A stretch of DNA of 20,697 nucleotides from an uncultured Eubacteriales bacterium (GTDB lineage Bacteria > Bacillota > Clostridia > Oscillospirales > CAG-272). The position numbers and the translations under genes are program-made. The stretch is taken from the NCBI GenBank assembly GCA_934526185.1, contig CAKTAA010000039.1, forward strand, positions 1 to 20,697. The letters run 5' to 3'. A model generated the notes under the pieces. It was not told the origin of the DNA and did not search any database. It was given only the letters and a program-made list of their open reading frames with translations. Of the stretch, positions 1-7,775 are shown piece by piece (the stretch's first letter is position 1; every line of letters begins with the position of its first letter).

Positions 1-622
1 GATGAAACACAGGTGAATGCGTTGCGTCCACCGCGTCGGAACGGTAGACGCGGCCGGGAGAAATGACACGGATAGGCGGACGCTGCTTCTGCATAGTCCG
101 AACCTGTACAGGCGATGTCTGAGACCGCAGCAGAATATGATCCGTGATATAAAAGGTATCCTGGGTATCCCTCGCCGGATGATTCTCCGGAATGTTCAAC
201 GCTTCAAAATTATAATAGTCATATTCCACCTCGGGGCCTTCCGCTATTGTAAATCCCATTCCGAGGAACACATCGCTGATTTCCTTTTCGATTGCCGCAA
301 GAGGATGTCTTTTGCCAATCAGAGGCTGCTTTCCCGGTACCGTGACATCGAGCTTTTCCTCTGCCAAGCGCTCCTGCAGCGCTTCTTTCTTCTGTTTCTG
401 CGCGCGTTCCGCAAGTGCATTTTCGATATACTCCCGCACCTCATTCGCAAGCTGTCCCATCACAGGTCTTTCCTCTGCCGACAGCTTTCCCATACCGCGC
501 AGCACTGCGGTAAGTTCACCCTTCTTTCCCAGATACCGGATGCGGATCTGCTCTGTATCCACATGCGCATCCTCAAGCTGCTTCCGCACGTTCTCTCTGA
601 TCTCCATCAACAAATTTTTCAT
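1..622 (-). CDS. pheS: Phenylalanine-tRNA ligase alpha subunit, N-terminal part (cut by window edge)
   Basis: This encodes the first 207 residues of PheRS alpha, which with PheT forms the cytoplasmic alpha2-beta2 enzyme charging tRNA-Phe. The minus-strand translation begins MKNLLMEIRENVRKQLED and contains the family signatures RYLGKKGELT (about residues 28-37), a charged helical N-terminal arm, the GFTIAEGPEVEYDYYNFEAL segment, NIPENHPARD, and RVYRSDAVDATHSP next to the edge, which is the start of the catalytic core. Full-length PheS is about 340 residues, so roughly 130 residues and all of pheT should lie to the left. The ATG at 620-622 follows a purine-rich GAAGGGAAG; the nearby upstream ATG (628-630) is closed by a stop after two codons. 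The gene lies downstream of a T-box leader at 1380-1670 with one small gene in between, which suggests charging-dependent control. The identification is very secure. Confidence 0.96.
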   Translation of the reverse strand, partial: MKNLLMEIRENVRKQLEDAHVDTEQIRIRYLGKKGELTAVLRGMGKLSAEERPVMGQLANEVREYIENALAERAQKQKKEALQERLAEEKLDVTVPGKQPLIGKRHPLAAIEKEISDVFLGMGFTIAEGPEVEYDYYNFEALNIPENHPARDTQDTFYITDHILLRSQTSPVQVRTMQKQRPPIRVISPGRVYRSDAVDATHSPVFH

Positions 623-777
623 AAAAGCATGCTCTTCCCTTCTGCATTTTAACAGGAGGTATCCCCCTTTATTAATATAGATCCCGCCATTTTGTTTCTT
701 TTATTTATATTTCAGGTTAGATTACCTGAATACATAAACATATTGATATGTTACAGCCAAGATAACGAAGCGGAATT

Positions 778-1245
778 TCAAAACTTCGATTTTTTATAAT
801 CGTATGGAATACTTGTTCCTATCAGCACGTCTTCGATCTTTTCCAGTATCAGCCAATCGTCCATATTCGACTGCTTTTCAAAAGCAAGCGGCGGTTCAAT
901 TCTTTCTGTTCTGTCAAATTCAACCATACACAGACATTTCTTATGCCAGCGTTCCAATTGTTTTTCTGTCAGCCGGAGCTTTTCACTGTTTTCCGCAAGT
1001 ACAGCATTTATTTCATCCTCTGTAAGCCTGATGTAATTTTGGACAGATACGACCGTTGCGGATACTGTAACGGAAGCCGTCCCCTTTTCCATAAAATAGA
1101 GGCGCTCACCTTCGAATACTCTGCTGTGCGGTATTTTCCGGCCTGCTGCTCCGCGGACGATCATTGTTTTGCTCCCGTCCAGTATCTTATCAATGATTCT
1201 TTCCCCCTTCTTGCCAGTATTGTCACAATAAACCAGATGTACCAT
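778..1245 (-). CDS. Small ASCH/PUA-like domain protein in the T-box-led pheS transcript
   Basis: This is a 155-residue soluble protein with no signal peptide or membrane segment. The N-terminal pattern LDGSKTMIVRGAAGRKIPHSRV (about residues 22-43, with G-x-K and a following R) and the next strand FEGERLYFMEKG resemble the ASCH branch of the PUA-like fold, which is thought to bind RNA or nucleotides. Other likely conserved parts are LTEKQLERWHKKCLC (about 92-106) and a C-terminal MDDWLILEKIEDV. I know similar uncharacterised clostridial proteins but no tested function. The ATG at 1243-1245 follows GAGAGGAAA. The gene sits between the T-box terminator and pheS, 155 bp from the latter, with no terminator seen between them. 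An RNA-related job near tRNA-Phe charging is a guess. It could instead be an unrelated ASCH or EVE protein that happens to share the promoter. Confidence 0.72.
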   Translation of the reverse strand: MVHLVYCDNTGKKGERIIDKILDGSKTMIVRGAAGRKIPHSRVFEGERLYFMEKGTASVTVSATVVSVQNYIRLTEDEINAVLAENSEKLRLTEKQLERWHKKCLCMVEFDRTERIEPPLAFEKQSNMDDWLILEKIEDVLIGTSIPYDYKKSKF

Positions 1246-1379
1246 TTCATTTTCCTCTCATCATGCACGCCATAGTTCCTCTTTCAAATCAATGATTACA
1301 CCCCGATGTCCCAGAACAGACATTTCACTTTTCTGCCGCTGTCTGCCTGTGTAGTATTTGGCAGAACGGCAGTTACTTC

Positions 1380-1670
1380 ATGACAAGAAAACCGCTTCCG
1401 TCCCGAATTGTTCAGGACGGAAGCAGTTTTCCGCGGTACCACCCGAATTTCCGCAGCAATGCTGCGGACACTCTATGCACGGTAACGGTGTGCCTCCGGA
1501 CAGAGCTACGCAGGCATCCGCCGCCCTTCACTCTCTCTGCTCAAAAGGGAAATGCCGACGGTTTCGCTGCCAGCATGCTCGCAGCCTCTGACATGCTTTC
1601 TCTGACACAGCGCCCGAATGTTCGATCCTTCCGCCGACTTGCTTTATCATTGCATTTACACCATATTTAT
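1380..1670 (-). promoter_or_regulatory. T-box riboswitch leader, probably tRNA-Phe responsive
   Basis: On the minus strand the sequence AATTCGGGTGGTACCGCGG (1449-1431) is a near-ideal T-box element, the part that pairs with the uncharged tRNA acceptor end. It is followed at once by an intrinsic terminator. Upstream lies a long, structured stem-I region with GCTGC/GCAGC pairing around 1571-1590. A TTC triplet in the context GGCATTTCCC (1551-1549) is in a plausible place for a phenylalanine specifier; I infer this from position and from pheS downstream, not from a folded model. Uncharged tRNA should stabilise the antiterminator and allow transcription of the ASCH-like gene and pheS. Confidence 0.93.
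1388..1430 (-). terminator. T-box attenuator terminator
   Basis: The minus strand has GCTTCCGTCC (1403-1394 and its partner at 1424-1415) as a perfect 10-bp stem. It extends by AAAAC/GTTTT with one mismatch and is followed by TTTTCTTGT. It directly follows the T-box sequence, so antiterminator and terminator are mutually exclusive as expected. Confidence 0.9.
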
Positions 1671-1674
1671 AGAT

Positions 1675-1703
1675 ATAATATCATGGATTCCGTTAAATGT
1701 CAA
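1675..1703 (-). promoter_or_regulatory. Sigma-A promoter of the T-box leader
   Basis: The minus strand carries a perfect -35 TTGACA (1703-1698), a spacer of exactly 17 bases and -10 TATTAT (1680-1675). This puts the start of the T-box transcript near 1668. Confidence 0.88.
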
Positions 1704-1946
1704 GTATGATATTCAGAGACGGAACCGCTCATATTATGATAAGTTGTATTCAAATACATACATATTTTTTAGAAAATTTTGAAATATATAATAATATATA
1801 ATGTAGATCTGATATGCAAAATATCAGGACATGATTGAGGACATCATAATTTCCATACTCATTTTTTTCGATGCAAAAAACCTGTTTGGGCCTTACACTT
1901 TTCATACTCCGTATACTCCCATTAACCGTTTCTGCAGAAATAGGAT

Positions 1947-2177
1947 TCAAGCCTTCAGACACTCTCTTTCCAGCATGCTGGCGATACAGGCAATCAGCTC
2001 TGTCGGTGACGGATTTCCTCGAGTCGGCATTGCCTTCCAGAAGTCCTGTATCTCAGGATCTGTGCTGCTGAAGCCGATTTGTATAGCCTTCTCCATTTCT
2101 CTGATGATTTTATGCTCACTGACTCCCTCCTGTTTTGCCAATTTCTGTATAATTCTCCTGATGTTTTTGCTCTCCAT
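1947..2177 (-). CDS. Small protein resembling the Spo0A C-terminal DNA-binding domain
   Basis: The 76-residue protein begins MESKNIRRIIQKLAKQEGVS. Its body, EHKIIREMEKAIQIGF followed by DPEIQDFWKAMP, resembles the helical C-terminal effector region of Spo0A as found in short stand-alone clostridial proteins. Those lack the receiver domain and are usually annotated as sporulation initiation factor Spo0A C-terminal domain-containing proteins. The ATG at 2175-2177 is chosen because GGAAGGAG lies at ideal distance; a longer reading from 2225 adds 16 residues without such a site. It is divergent from the small XRE gene at 2332, with about 155 bp between the starts. The family match is from memory of the pattern, and the direct target is unknown. 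It may be a DNA-binding modulator rather than a sporulation switch. Confidence 0.68.
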   Translation of the reverse strand: MESKNIRRIIQKLAKQEGVSEHKIIREMEKAIQIGFSSTDPEIQDFWKAMPTRGNPSPTELIACIASMLERECLKA

Positions 2178-2231
2178 ATCTTTTCTCCTTCCGTTCTCTA
2201 AGTACGTGTGCAGAAAATAAGACAAGACTTC

Positions 2232-2255
2232 TTAGAACTTCCAAAATTATTCTAA
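2232..2255. repeat. Short inverted repeat in the divergent intergenic region
   Basis: TTAGAA (2232-2237) and TTCTAA (2250-2255) form a 6-bp inverted repeat with a 12-base centre. It lies between the Spo0A-like gene and the XRE gene. It could be an operator for either product; the arms are short, so chance is possible. Confidence 0.3.
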
Positions 2256-2331
2256 TATGCTACACTATATATTGTCAAATAAAATCGATCGCCGCTTTCT
2301 GACGATAAGCGACAGGGCAGGAGTAATTTAT

Positions 2332-2562
2332 ATGCATTGTTACGGCAAAATACGTATAAAATTAGACGAACTTGTCAAAAGAAGAGGAATTTCCAAGAAC
2401 AAATTAAGTCAACGGGCAGAAATGCAACGTTCACAGATTAATCACTACTGCAATAACGAGATTACACGCCTTGATATCGATGTGCTGGCAAGAATCTGCA
2501 CCGTTTTGGAATGCGATATCGGTGAACTGTTGGAGTTTATTCCTCCGGAAAGTTCCGAGTGA
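2332..2562 (+). CDS. Small XRE/Cro-type helix-turn-helix regulator
   Basis: This is a 76-residue protein made almost wholly of one HTH_3/HTH_26-type domain: IRIKLDELVKRRGISKNKLS, then an AEMQRSQINHYCNNE recognition helix, then LDIDVLARICTVLECDIGELL and an EFIPPE tail typical of short Cro/CI-like proteins. The ATG at 2332 is chosen because GGGCAGGAG precedes it by eight bases; the open frame extends upstream to 2257 without a comparable site. It is divergent from the Spo0A-like gene and is followed by a good terminator at 2644-2676, so it appears monocistronic. Its target is unknown; self-control or control of its divergent neighbour is the simplest guess. No phage or plasmid genes lie nearby. 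Confidence 0.82.
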   Translation: MHCYGKIRIKLDELVKRRGISKNKLSQRAEMQRSQINHYCNNEITRLDIDVLARICTVLECDIGELLEFIPPESSE

Positions 2563-2643
2563 AGTCCGATCAGATTCGGCCTTTTCCGTCTGCCTAAACG
2601 TAATCCGGGCAAATTATGAAACATTTATGGGTAAATACTGCAA

Positions 2644-2676
2644 CCGGCGGAATTCAAACATCCCGCCGGCTTTTCT
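2644..2676 (+). terminator. Intrinsic terminator after the small XRE gene
   Basis: CCGGCGG (2644-2650) pairs perfectly with CCGCCGG (2663-2669) and is followed by CTTTTCT. It lies 80 bases after the XRE stop codon. Confidence 0.75.
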
Positions 2677-2702
2677 ACTTCCTTCAGACAATATGCACTT
2701 CG

Positions 2703-2864
2703 CTATTTAGGGGAATACTGCGTCTGCGGATACCTTCCTCTTTTATCCGAAACAAGCTGTTCATGGACTGTCTCGCTGAACTGTCCGACCTCTGTCAAAT
2801 CCGGCGATACGGCGGTAATACGCTTCTTCCGCCCAGGCTTCCACAAGTGACGACAAACATACAA
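2703..2864 (-). CDS. Possible small or decayed ORF, about 53 residues
   Basis: The minus strand reads from a TTG at 2864-2862 to a TAG at 2705-2703. The codons look protein-like, including RITAVSPDLTEVGQFSETVH and a GRYPQTQYSP tail. A GGTGA lies just before the TTG, a weak start signal. The overlapping frame over 2760-2900 also reads plausibly (VEAWAEEAYYRRIAGF) before a stop, so this may be one gene broken by a frameshift, not an intact small gene. I recognise no family, and there is no terminator or promoter to settle the matter. Confidence 0.25.
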   Translation of the reverse strand: MYVCRHLWKPGRKKRITAVSPDLTEVGQFSETVHEQLVSDKRGRYPQTQYSPK

Positions 2865-3002
2865 TTTTCACCGGCTCGTTTATTTCAAGCAGCTATTTTA
2901 TATTTCATTTGAAGCAACCTGTCTTTGCACAGCGAAGGTTTCCCGTTTTCGGGAAGAAAAAGTATTTTTTACATTTTATATATCCTTCTCATGCCGGCAG
3001 CA

Positions 3003-4382
3003 TCACGGAATGTTATGAAACTTCGCCTCTGCCTCCGTTTTTCGAAAAATCCGCATCAGCACCACGGCTGCCGCTGCTGCCAATATAAATTCTGCTGTAA
3101 ACTGTGCATAAGCAAGACCGTACAGCGGCGCAGCACGGTTCAGAAGATAAAGTGCCGGTATTTCCAGCACAATTTTACGCAGAATGGCAAAGAGCAGCGC
3201 CATTTTTCCCATCCCGCATGCCTGAAATACGCCGACCGCAAGAAAATCCACACATAAAAACGGAAGCGCGAGGCACATTCCCTGCAAGAAGCGGGCTCCG
3301 TAATCGACCACAATCTGACGCTGCATAAACAAGGTAACCAACCCTCCGGCGCCGAAATAATAGGCAATTGCAATAACACTGAGGAACGAAACCGCAATAG
3401 CCATTGAAAAGGTAATGGACTTTTTCATACGTTTGATATTCCCGGCTGCATAATTATAGCTGACCAGCGGCATGATCCCCTGTGACAGTCCGAGCGCGAT
3501 ATATAGCGGAATCATATTGATTTTTTGAGCAATACCCATCGCGGCAACCGCATCCGATCCGAAAGAAGCTGTAAAATTATTCATAACGGTCATTCCGGTG
3601 ACGTTAAGAAGATTTTGTATTGCTGCTGGAATCCCCACCGCACAGATGCCAAGAACAACTGCCTTTTTCGGGCTCAGCAGCTTTGGACTGATGCAGACAT
3701 AGGTTTTACCACGCTTAGCAATTAGAAGTATGAAAAAATAGAGACACGCCGCACAGTTTGACAGAAAGGTTGCAAGGCCAGCGCCTGCCGCGCCCATATC
3801 AAGCCCCCACGGCAGAATGAATATCGGATCAAGAACAATATTGAGCAGACAGCCGCTCATGGTTCCGATACTCGCATGCATCGCCGCCCCCTCCGCCCTG
3901 ACCAGATAAGCCATTACAACATTTAATATAGCGGGAGCAGCACCGAAGGCCGTCGTCCATTTCAGATATTCTCCGGTTGCGGCTGCTGTGCCGCTGTCTG
4001 CGCCGAGAACCTCAAGAAGCGGCGTTTGAAAAACTGTATAAACCAGTGAAAACAAAAGACCGCTTATCAGCGCGCAGTAAAATCCGACGGCGGAACTTCG
4101 ACGTACGGTTTCATAATCCTTTCTTCCCAATGCACGGCTCATCATACTGGAGCTTCCCACCCCGAAAAGATTATTGACAGCGTTGAACGCCAGAAGAACC
4201 GGCGCCGCAAGCGTAACCGCGGCATTCTGAATGGGATTGTCAAGCATTCCAACGAAATATGTATCGGCAAGATTGTAAATCACCATAACCAAAGAACTGA
4301 TGATGGTCGGGATGGCAAGCGTCATCACCGCCCTCGGTATCGGCGTTTGCTCAAAAAGCTGCATTTTCTTCGTATCTTCCAT
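3003..4382 (-). CDS. MATE-family multidrug/metabolite efflux transporter
   Basis: This is a 459-residue membrane protein of the usual MATE length with about twelve hydrophobic segments in two similar halves. It begins MEDTKKMQLFEQTPIPRAV and continues with the typical first helix (LAIPTIISSLVMVIYNLADTYFVG), then GVGSSSMMSRALGRKD, LNIVLDPIFI at the end of the N-half, and a C-half with GIPAAIQNLLN, GLSQGIMPLVSYNYAAGN and FQACGMGKM. These patterns are characteristic of the DinF/NorM-like clostridial MATE branch, which exports cationic compounds in exchange for Na+ or H+; the substrate cannot be read here. The ATG at 4380-4382 follows AAGGAG at eight bases. Transcription probably starts near 4606, so the leader is unusually long (about 220 bases), and a perfect palindrome abuts the -10 box. 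No operon partner is seen. Confidence 0.93.
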   Translation of the reverse strand: MEDTKKMQLFEQTPIPRAVMTLAIPTIISSLVMVIYNLADTYFVGMLDNPIQNAAVTLAAPVLLAFNAVNNLFGVGSSSMMSRALGRKDYETVRRSSAVGFYCALISGLLFSLVYTVFQTPLLEVLGADSGTAAATGEYLKWTTAFGAAPAILNVVMAYLVRAEGAAMHASIGTMSGCLLNIVLDPIFILPWGLDMGAAGAGLATFLSNCAACLYFFILLIAKRGKTYVCISPKLLSPKKAVVLGICAVGIPAAIQNLLNVTGMTVMNNFTASFGSDAVAAMGIAQKINMIPLYIALGLSQGIMPLVSYNYAAGNIKRMKKSITFSMAIAVSFLSVIAIAYYFGAGGLVTLFMQRQIVVDYGARFLQGMCLALPFLCVDFLAVGVFQACGMGKMALLFAILRKIVLEIPALYLLNRAAPLYGLAYAQFTAEFILAAAAAVVLMRIFRKTEAEAKFHNIP

Positions 4383-4587
4383 AAAATTTACTCCTTGAAT
4401 TACTTTTTGCTTTCATGCGGTGCTTTGAGCGCAGATCCTCCTGCCCCTTCGTAAGCTTATCAGGATAAGCCGTGCGGCGAAACTGCGACGCATAAATCTT
4501 CAGCCGTATAAACAACGGCATACGGTTAAAAGCTTAAAGTTCTATACTGACTGGCGTTTCGCATCATCAGAGCGCGAAGTCTCCTCG

Positions 4588-4612
4588 GACTGAACGGCGA
4601 GGCCGTTCAGTC
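4588..4612. repeat. Perfect 11-bp palindrome, candidate operator of the MATE gene
   Basis: GACTGAACGGC (4588-4598), a three-base centre and GCCGTTCAGTC (4602-4612) form a perfect inverted repeat. It lies immediately downstream of the candidate minus-strand -10 box (4618-4613), across the expected transcription start. This is where TetR/MarR-type repressors of efflux genes often bind. No poly-U follows on the MATE strand, so a terminator is less likely. Confidence 0.6.
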
Positions 4613-4621
4613 ATTATACCA
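4613..4621 (-). promoter_or_regulatory. Extended -10 promoter element of the MATE gene
   Basis: The minus strand carries TGG followed by TATAAT (4621-4613), an extended -10. A -35 match 17 bases upstream is weak (TACAAT), which is acceptable for an extended -10 promoter. The resulting leader of about 220 bases contains further small inverted repeats. Confidence 0.5.
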
Positions 4622-4859
4622 TATTTTCGCCATTTATTGTATATAAAAACTGTGTCTGCTAAAATTTACTCAACGAATTTTAACTGCCTATATATGAAAA
4701 TCTCAGCTCACAGTTTAAAATATCAGTTAATACGGAAACATTGTTCTGCTTTTTTATGGATTAAATATTAATGAATCACAAAAATCAGGTTGTTTGCAAA
4801 ACAATATTTAACATATTGTAAAATTTCAGCTCATCGCTATACTATTTGATTGTTGAATA

Positions 4860-4888
4860 TTGATAAATCATTGAAAAGGTGATAAAAT
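4860..4888 (+). promoter_or_regulatory. Candidate sigma-A promoter of the DUF4838 gene
   Basis: TTGATA (4860-4865), a 17-base spacer and TAAAAT (4883-4888) lie in AT-rich DNA. The start would be near 4895, with a leader of about 115 bases before the GGAGGAG ribosome site at 4996-5002. Confidence 0.55.
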
Positions 4889-5011
4889 ACAAACAGAATC
4901 CGTTTCATTTTATAGCCTTCGGCAATTGTTTTGTAAAATATAGAACAGAAAGAGGTTGCTAAAAAATTATCAAACGGAACCCCAAATTTAATTTCGGAGG
5001 AGTAAATTTTG

Positions 5012-7591
5012 ATGAAAAAGGCTGTATCTCTATTCTTCTCACTTGTGCTGGCATTTTGCCTGCTCACCGCAATACCTCTCAGCGCAAACGCCGCAGTCAG
5101 CAATACGCTGGACGGTTTGGAAGTCACTTTACTGACAGATAAAGACGAGTATGTCGAAAGTGACGATATTCAAATAACCGTCAGTGTAAAAAACACCAAC
5201 GCCTTCAAGGTTGAAAACATATCTATTGAAACACTGCTTTCCGATGGTTTGACAGTGAAAGCCGGTAATGCGTCCGTTGCGGATATTGATATAGAGGCCG
5301 GCGAAACCTATTCTGTTACCGTAATGGCCGCGCTGCCGGAACCGCCGTTAGACAGCCAGAGCGGAACTGAAGAACCGTCCGACAGCGCTCCTGTCGTGTC
5401 TGATGATGTAACCGCTCCGTCGCCCGCGCCGGATTCACCGCAGACCAGTGACAACCTCATTTTGTGGGCGGTTTTGACAGCCGTTGCCGCTGCTGCAATT
5501 TTTTTAGCGCTGCGCAGCAATAAGGCATCAAAGATTCTCGGCCTGTTCCTATGCATGGGAATCGCATTGACCATGATATCGGCCGCTGAACCGAATGTTT
5601 ACTGTATTGAGGTAGACAAAACCATTACGGCAGGCGGTGAGGAATATACCGTTCAGGCCAAGGTAAAATGGCAGACCGCTGCAGACGGCGATACAGACGC
5701 GTCGCTGAAAATATCAGGAAAAGACATTTCCGATTTTACAATCGTTCTTCCGGCAAACAGCAGCGAAAGTCAGAAAACTGCCGCCTCGGAGCTTGCGGAT
5801 TACCTGGAGCAGATCTGCAATTTTAAGCCTGAGATAAAAGATGATAACAGTGATAAAACCGGTCCGGAAATTCTTCTCGGCTATACGAACAGAATGACGC
5901 CGGAGGCAGACGTTGTCGGAGAGCTGGGTGACGAAGGCTTTATCATACGTACAGAGGGAGATGATCTCTATATACTCGGAAGCGGTGTCAGAGGCACCCT
6001 GTATGGTACATATACGTTCCTTGAAGACTACCTCAACTGCCGTTTCTATTCAAAATCCTTTGAGGTCGTACCGCAAGCCCAAAACCTAAATGTAAGCAAT
6101 ATTGAGGATAAACAAATCCCCTCGTTTGAATTTCGTGATTCATACTGGTTCTCACTGAATACAAAGGAAAGTGCGGCTAAACTCAAGGTAAACAGCAATC
6201 ACGGCCGCGAGGAAAGCCAGCTTGACGCAAGCGTAGGCGGCGGTATCACCTATGCTCAGGTGCTGGACGGTGTCGGGTTCGTACACACCCTGCCACTGAT
6301 TCTGCAAACACAGAAGCCGTCCTATGACGTATATACCCCCATTTGCTTTACCAGCGAAGAAAATTACACCATTGTTCTCAACTTCGTCCGCAATTATCTG
6401 AAGAACCATCCGGATGAAACGATCATCAGCCTTTCTCACAATGACGGCGCGGGAGCCTGCACCTGCTCAAACTGCTCTGCGGCTTTGAGGTCAGAAACCT
6501 ATTCGGGTATCATGCTACAGTTCATCAACCGCATTGCAAGTGAATTTGAAGACGATTACCCAAATCTGCGTTTTGATACGCTCGCATACCGTTCGACTCA
6601 GAAGCCGCCGCGCACCACAAAGCCGAATGACAACGTCATTATTCGTTTCTGCTCCATCGACACCTGCTTCAGACATCCGATTTCCGATGATTGCATCGAG
6701 TGGGGAGAAGGCAAAACCTATGATGACCTGGTCGCGTGGTCCAAGCTTTGTACAAACGGCAACCTGTATATTTGGAATTACACAACCAACTTTACGGATT
6801 TTCATATGATTTATGCTAATTTTGACAACTTCTGGGATGATATGCAGCTTTTCCTTGAGCTCGGCGTTACGGGTGTTTTCGAACAGGGAAACATCGCCTC
6901 AGACAGCGGTGAGTTCGGTATGCTCAAGGGTTATATTATTGCAAAGCTGCTTTGGAATCCTGAAATGACGGAAGAGGAATACTGGGGACTGATAGATGAA
7001 TTCCTCACCGACTACTACGGAGAGGGCGGAACCTATCTCCGGGAATTTATCGATTATTCGCTCGAAAACTCTCCGGATGAGCATTTCGGTATCTATTTCG
7101 ATGATCCCGGCAACTATGTTTATGACCACTCATACGGAACATTGACCAACAATCTCTCCGGCACGGCGGCTAAAAATTATATCGCCGGACGCGAAGCTTT
7201 CATCAGTCACGCCCAAGCATTGTTTGACAATGCGAAAAAGCTGGCGACGGAGGAGCAATTAGCAAGAATAGAGCAAGCAGAAATTCAGCTTTTAAATTAC
7301 ACTGCTTTTACCTGTCACAAGGCTGAGGGATACGGTGTCGCCAACTCTGAAACACAGGAGAAGCTCCGAGATGCCAACGAGGAAATATATAACAGACTAA
7401 AAAAATACCACATTACCCACGTAACCGAGTTCACCCGTTGGGACAACAAGCTGGTCAATTTTTACAGCTATGTGCTGCAATGGGGCTGGGACAAACGCTC
7501 CGACTGGGATGAATACAGCGGTCCGTATGGCAACAAGCTGTCGGATATAAAATGGGGTGCCGTAAATTCGGCCCGACCGGATCAAAGCTGA
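5012..7591 (+). CDS. Secreted/membrane-anchored DUF4838 protein with internal hydrophobic hairpin
   Basis: This is an 859-residue exported protein. Residues 1-28 are a signal peptide ending ANA. Residues about 30-108 form an Ig-like DUF11/CARDB-type domain (VTVSVKN-type strands). A proline/serine linker ends in SPQTSD (142-147), followed by one hydrophobic stretch (148-167), RSNK, and a second one (174-192). Next come a beta-strand piece, a GH20-type second domain (about 233-355; LPANSSESQKTAASELADYL, LGSGVRGTLYGTYTFLEDYL) and the DUF4838 core (about 360-660) with SLSHNDGAGACTCSNC and KPNDNVIIRFCSID. DUF4838 proteins have a TIM-barrel-like, glycosidase-related organisation; activity on polysaccharide is inferred. 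The ATG at 5012 sits nine bases after GGAGGAG; a TTG one codon earlier is less likely. The gene has its own promoter and a strong terminator. The internal sorting-signal-like hairpin is odd. Confidence 0.85.
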   Translation: MKKAVSLFFSLVLAFCLLTAIPLSANAAVSNTLDGLEVTLLTDKDEYVESDDIQITVSVKNTNAFKVENISIETLLSDGLTVKAGNASVADIDIEAGETYSVTVMAALPEPPLDSQSGTEEPSDSAPVVSDDVTAPSPAPDSPQTSDNLILWAVLTAVAAAAIFLALRSNKASKILGLFLCMGIALTMISAAEPNVYCIEVDKTITAGGEEYTVQAKVKWQTAADGDTDASLKISGKDISDFTIVLPANSSESQKTAASELADYLEQICNFKPEIKDDNSDKTGPEILLGYTNRMTPEADVVGELGDEGFIIRTEGDDLYILGSGVRGTLYGTYTFLEDYLNCRFYSKSFEVVPQAQNLNVSNIEDKQIPSFEFRDSYWFSLNTKESAAKLKVNSNHGREESQLDASVGGGITYAQVLDGVGFVHTLPLILQTQKPSYDVYTPICFTSEENYTIVLNFVRNYLKNHPDETIISLSHNDGAGACTCSNCSAALRSETYSGIMLQFINRIASEFEDDYPNLRFDTLAYRSTQKPPRTTKPNDNVIIRFCSIDTCFRHPISDDCIEWGEGKTYDDLVAWSKLCTNGNLYIWNYTTNFTDFHMIYANFDNFWDDMQLFLELGVTGVFEQGNIASDSGEFGMLKGYIIAKLLWNPEMTEEEYWGLIDEFLTDYYGEGGTYLREFIDYSLENSPDEHFGIYFDDPGNYVYDHSYGTLTNNLSGTAAKNYIAGREAFISHAQALFDNAKKLATEEQLARIEQAEIQLLNYTAFTCHKAEGYGVANSETQEKLRDANEEIYNRLKKYHITHVTEFTRWDNKLVNFYSYVLQWGWDKRSDWDEYSGPYGNKLSDIKWGAVNSARPDQS

Positions 7592-7654
7592 TAAGTCATT
7601 CTGCGTCAGATAACAGATATCTGTAAGTTAACCAAAAATTGCATAGAATACAGC

Positions 7655-7700
7655 AAAAGAGAGCGGATATTTGAAATATCCGCTCTCTTTTTCATTTTTT
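7655..7700. terminator. Strong bidirectional terminator between convergent genes
   Basis: A perfect 17-bp stem (7655-7671 with 7675-7691) has a three-base loop, with an A-rich start on one side and CTCTTTTTCATTTTTT on the other. It can end both the DUF4838 transcript (plus) and the zinc-ribbon transcript (minus). Confidence 0.92.
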
Positions 7701-7775
7701 ATAAAAATACGCCGCATAAGCCGACTGTTTTTCTGCTTTTGGCTGCAATTTCCCTCATAGCTGTCCCGATGTTTA

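Larger units (their letters stand above)
2563..3002. other. Intergenic region of about 440 bp between XRE and MATE genes
   Basis: It holds the terminator at 2644-2676, the doubtful minus-strand ORF at 2703-2864, and a perfect TTCCCG-TTTT-CGGGAA hairpin at about 2940-2957. The hairpin lacks a U-run on the MATE strand. I see nothing else with confidence. Confidence 0.5.
4383..5011. other. Divergent intergenic region of about 630 bp (MATE leader and DUF4838 promoter region)
   Basis: The left third is the MATE leader, with GCTTATC-AG-GATAAGC (4455-4470) and CCGTAT/ATACGG (about 4504-4525) inverted repeats. Then come the palindrome and the -10 box. From about 4620 the sequence becomes very AT-rich up to the plus-strand promoter at 4860-4888. 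I recognise no RNA family or gene in it. Confidence 0.55.

Noticed and set aside
1750..1962. A 70-codon minus-strand open frame upstream of the T-box promoter
   Set aside because: It is AT-rich with no ribosome site, and overlaps the end of the Spo0A-like gene; more likely intergenic DNA.
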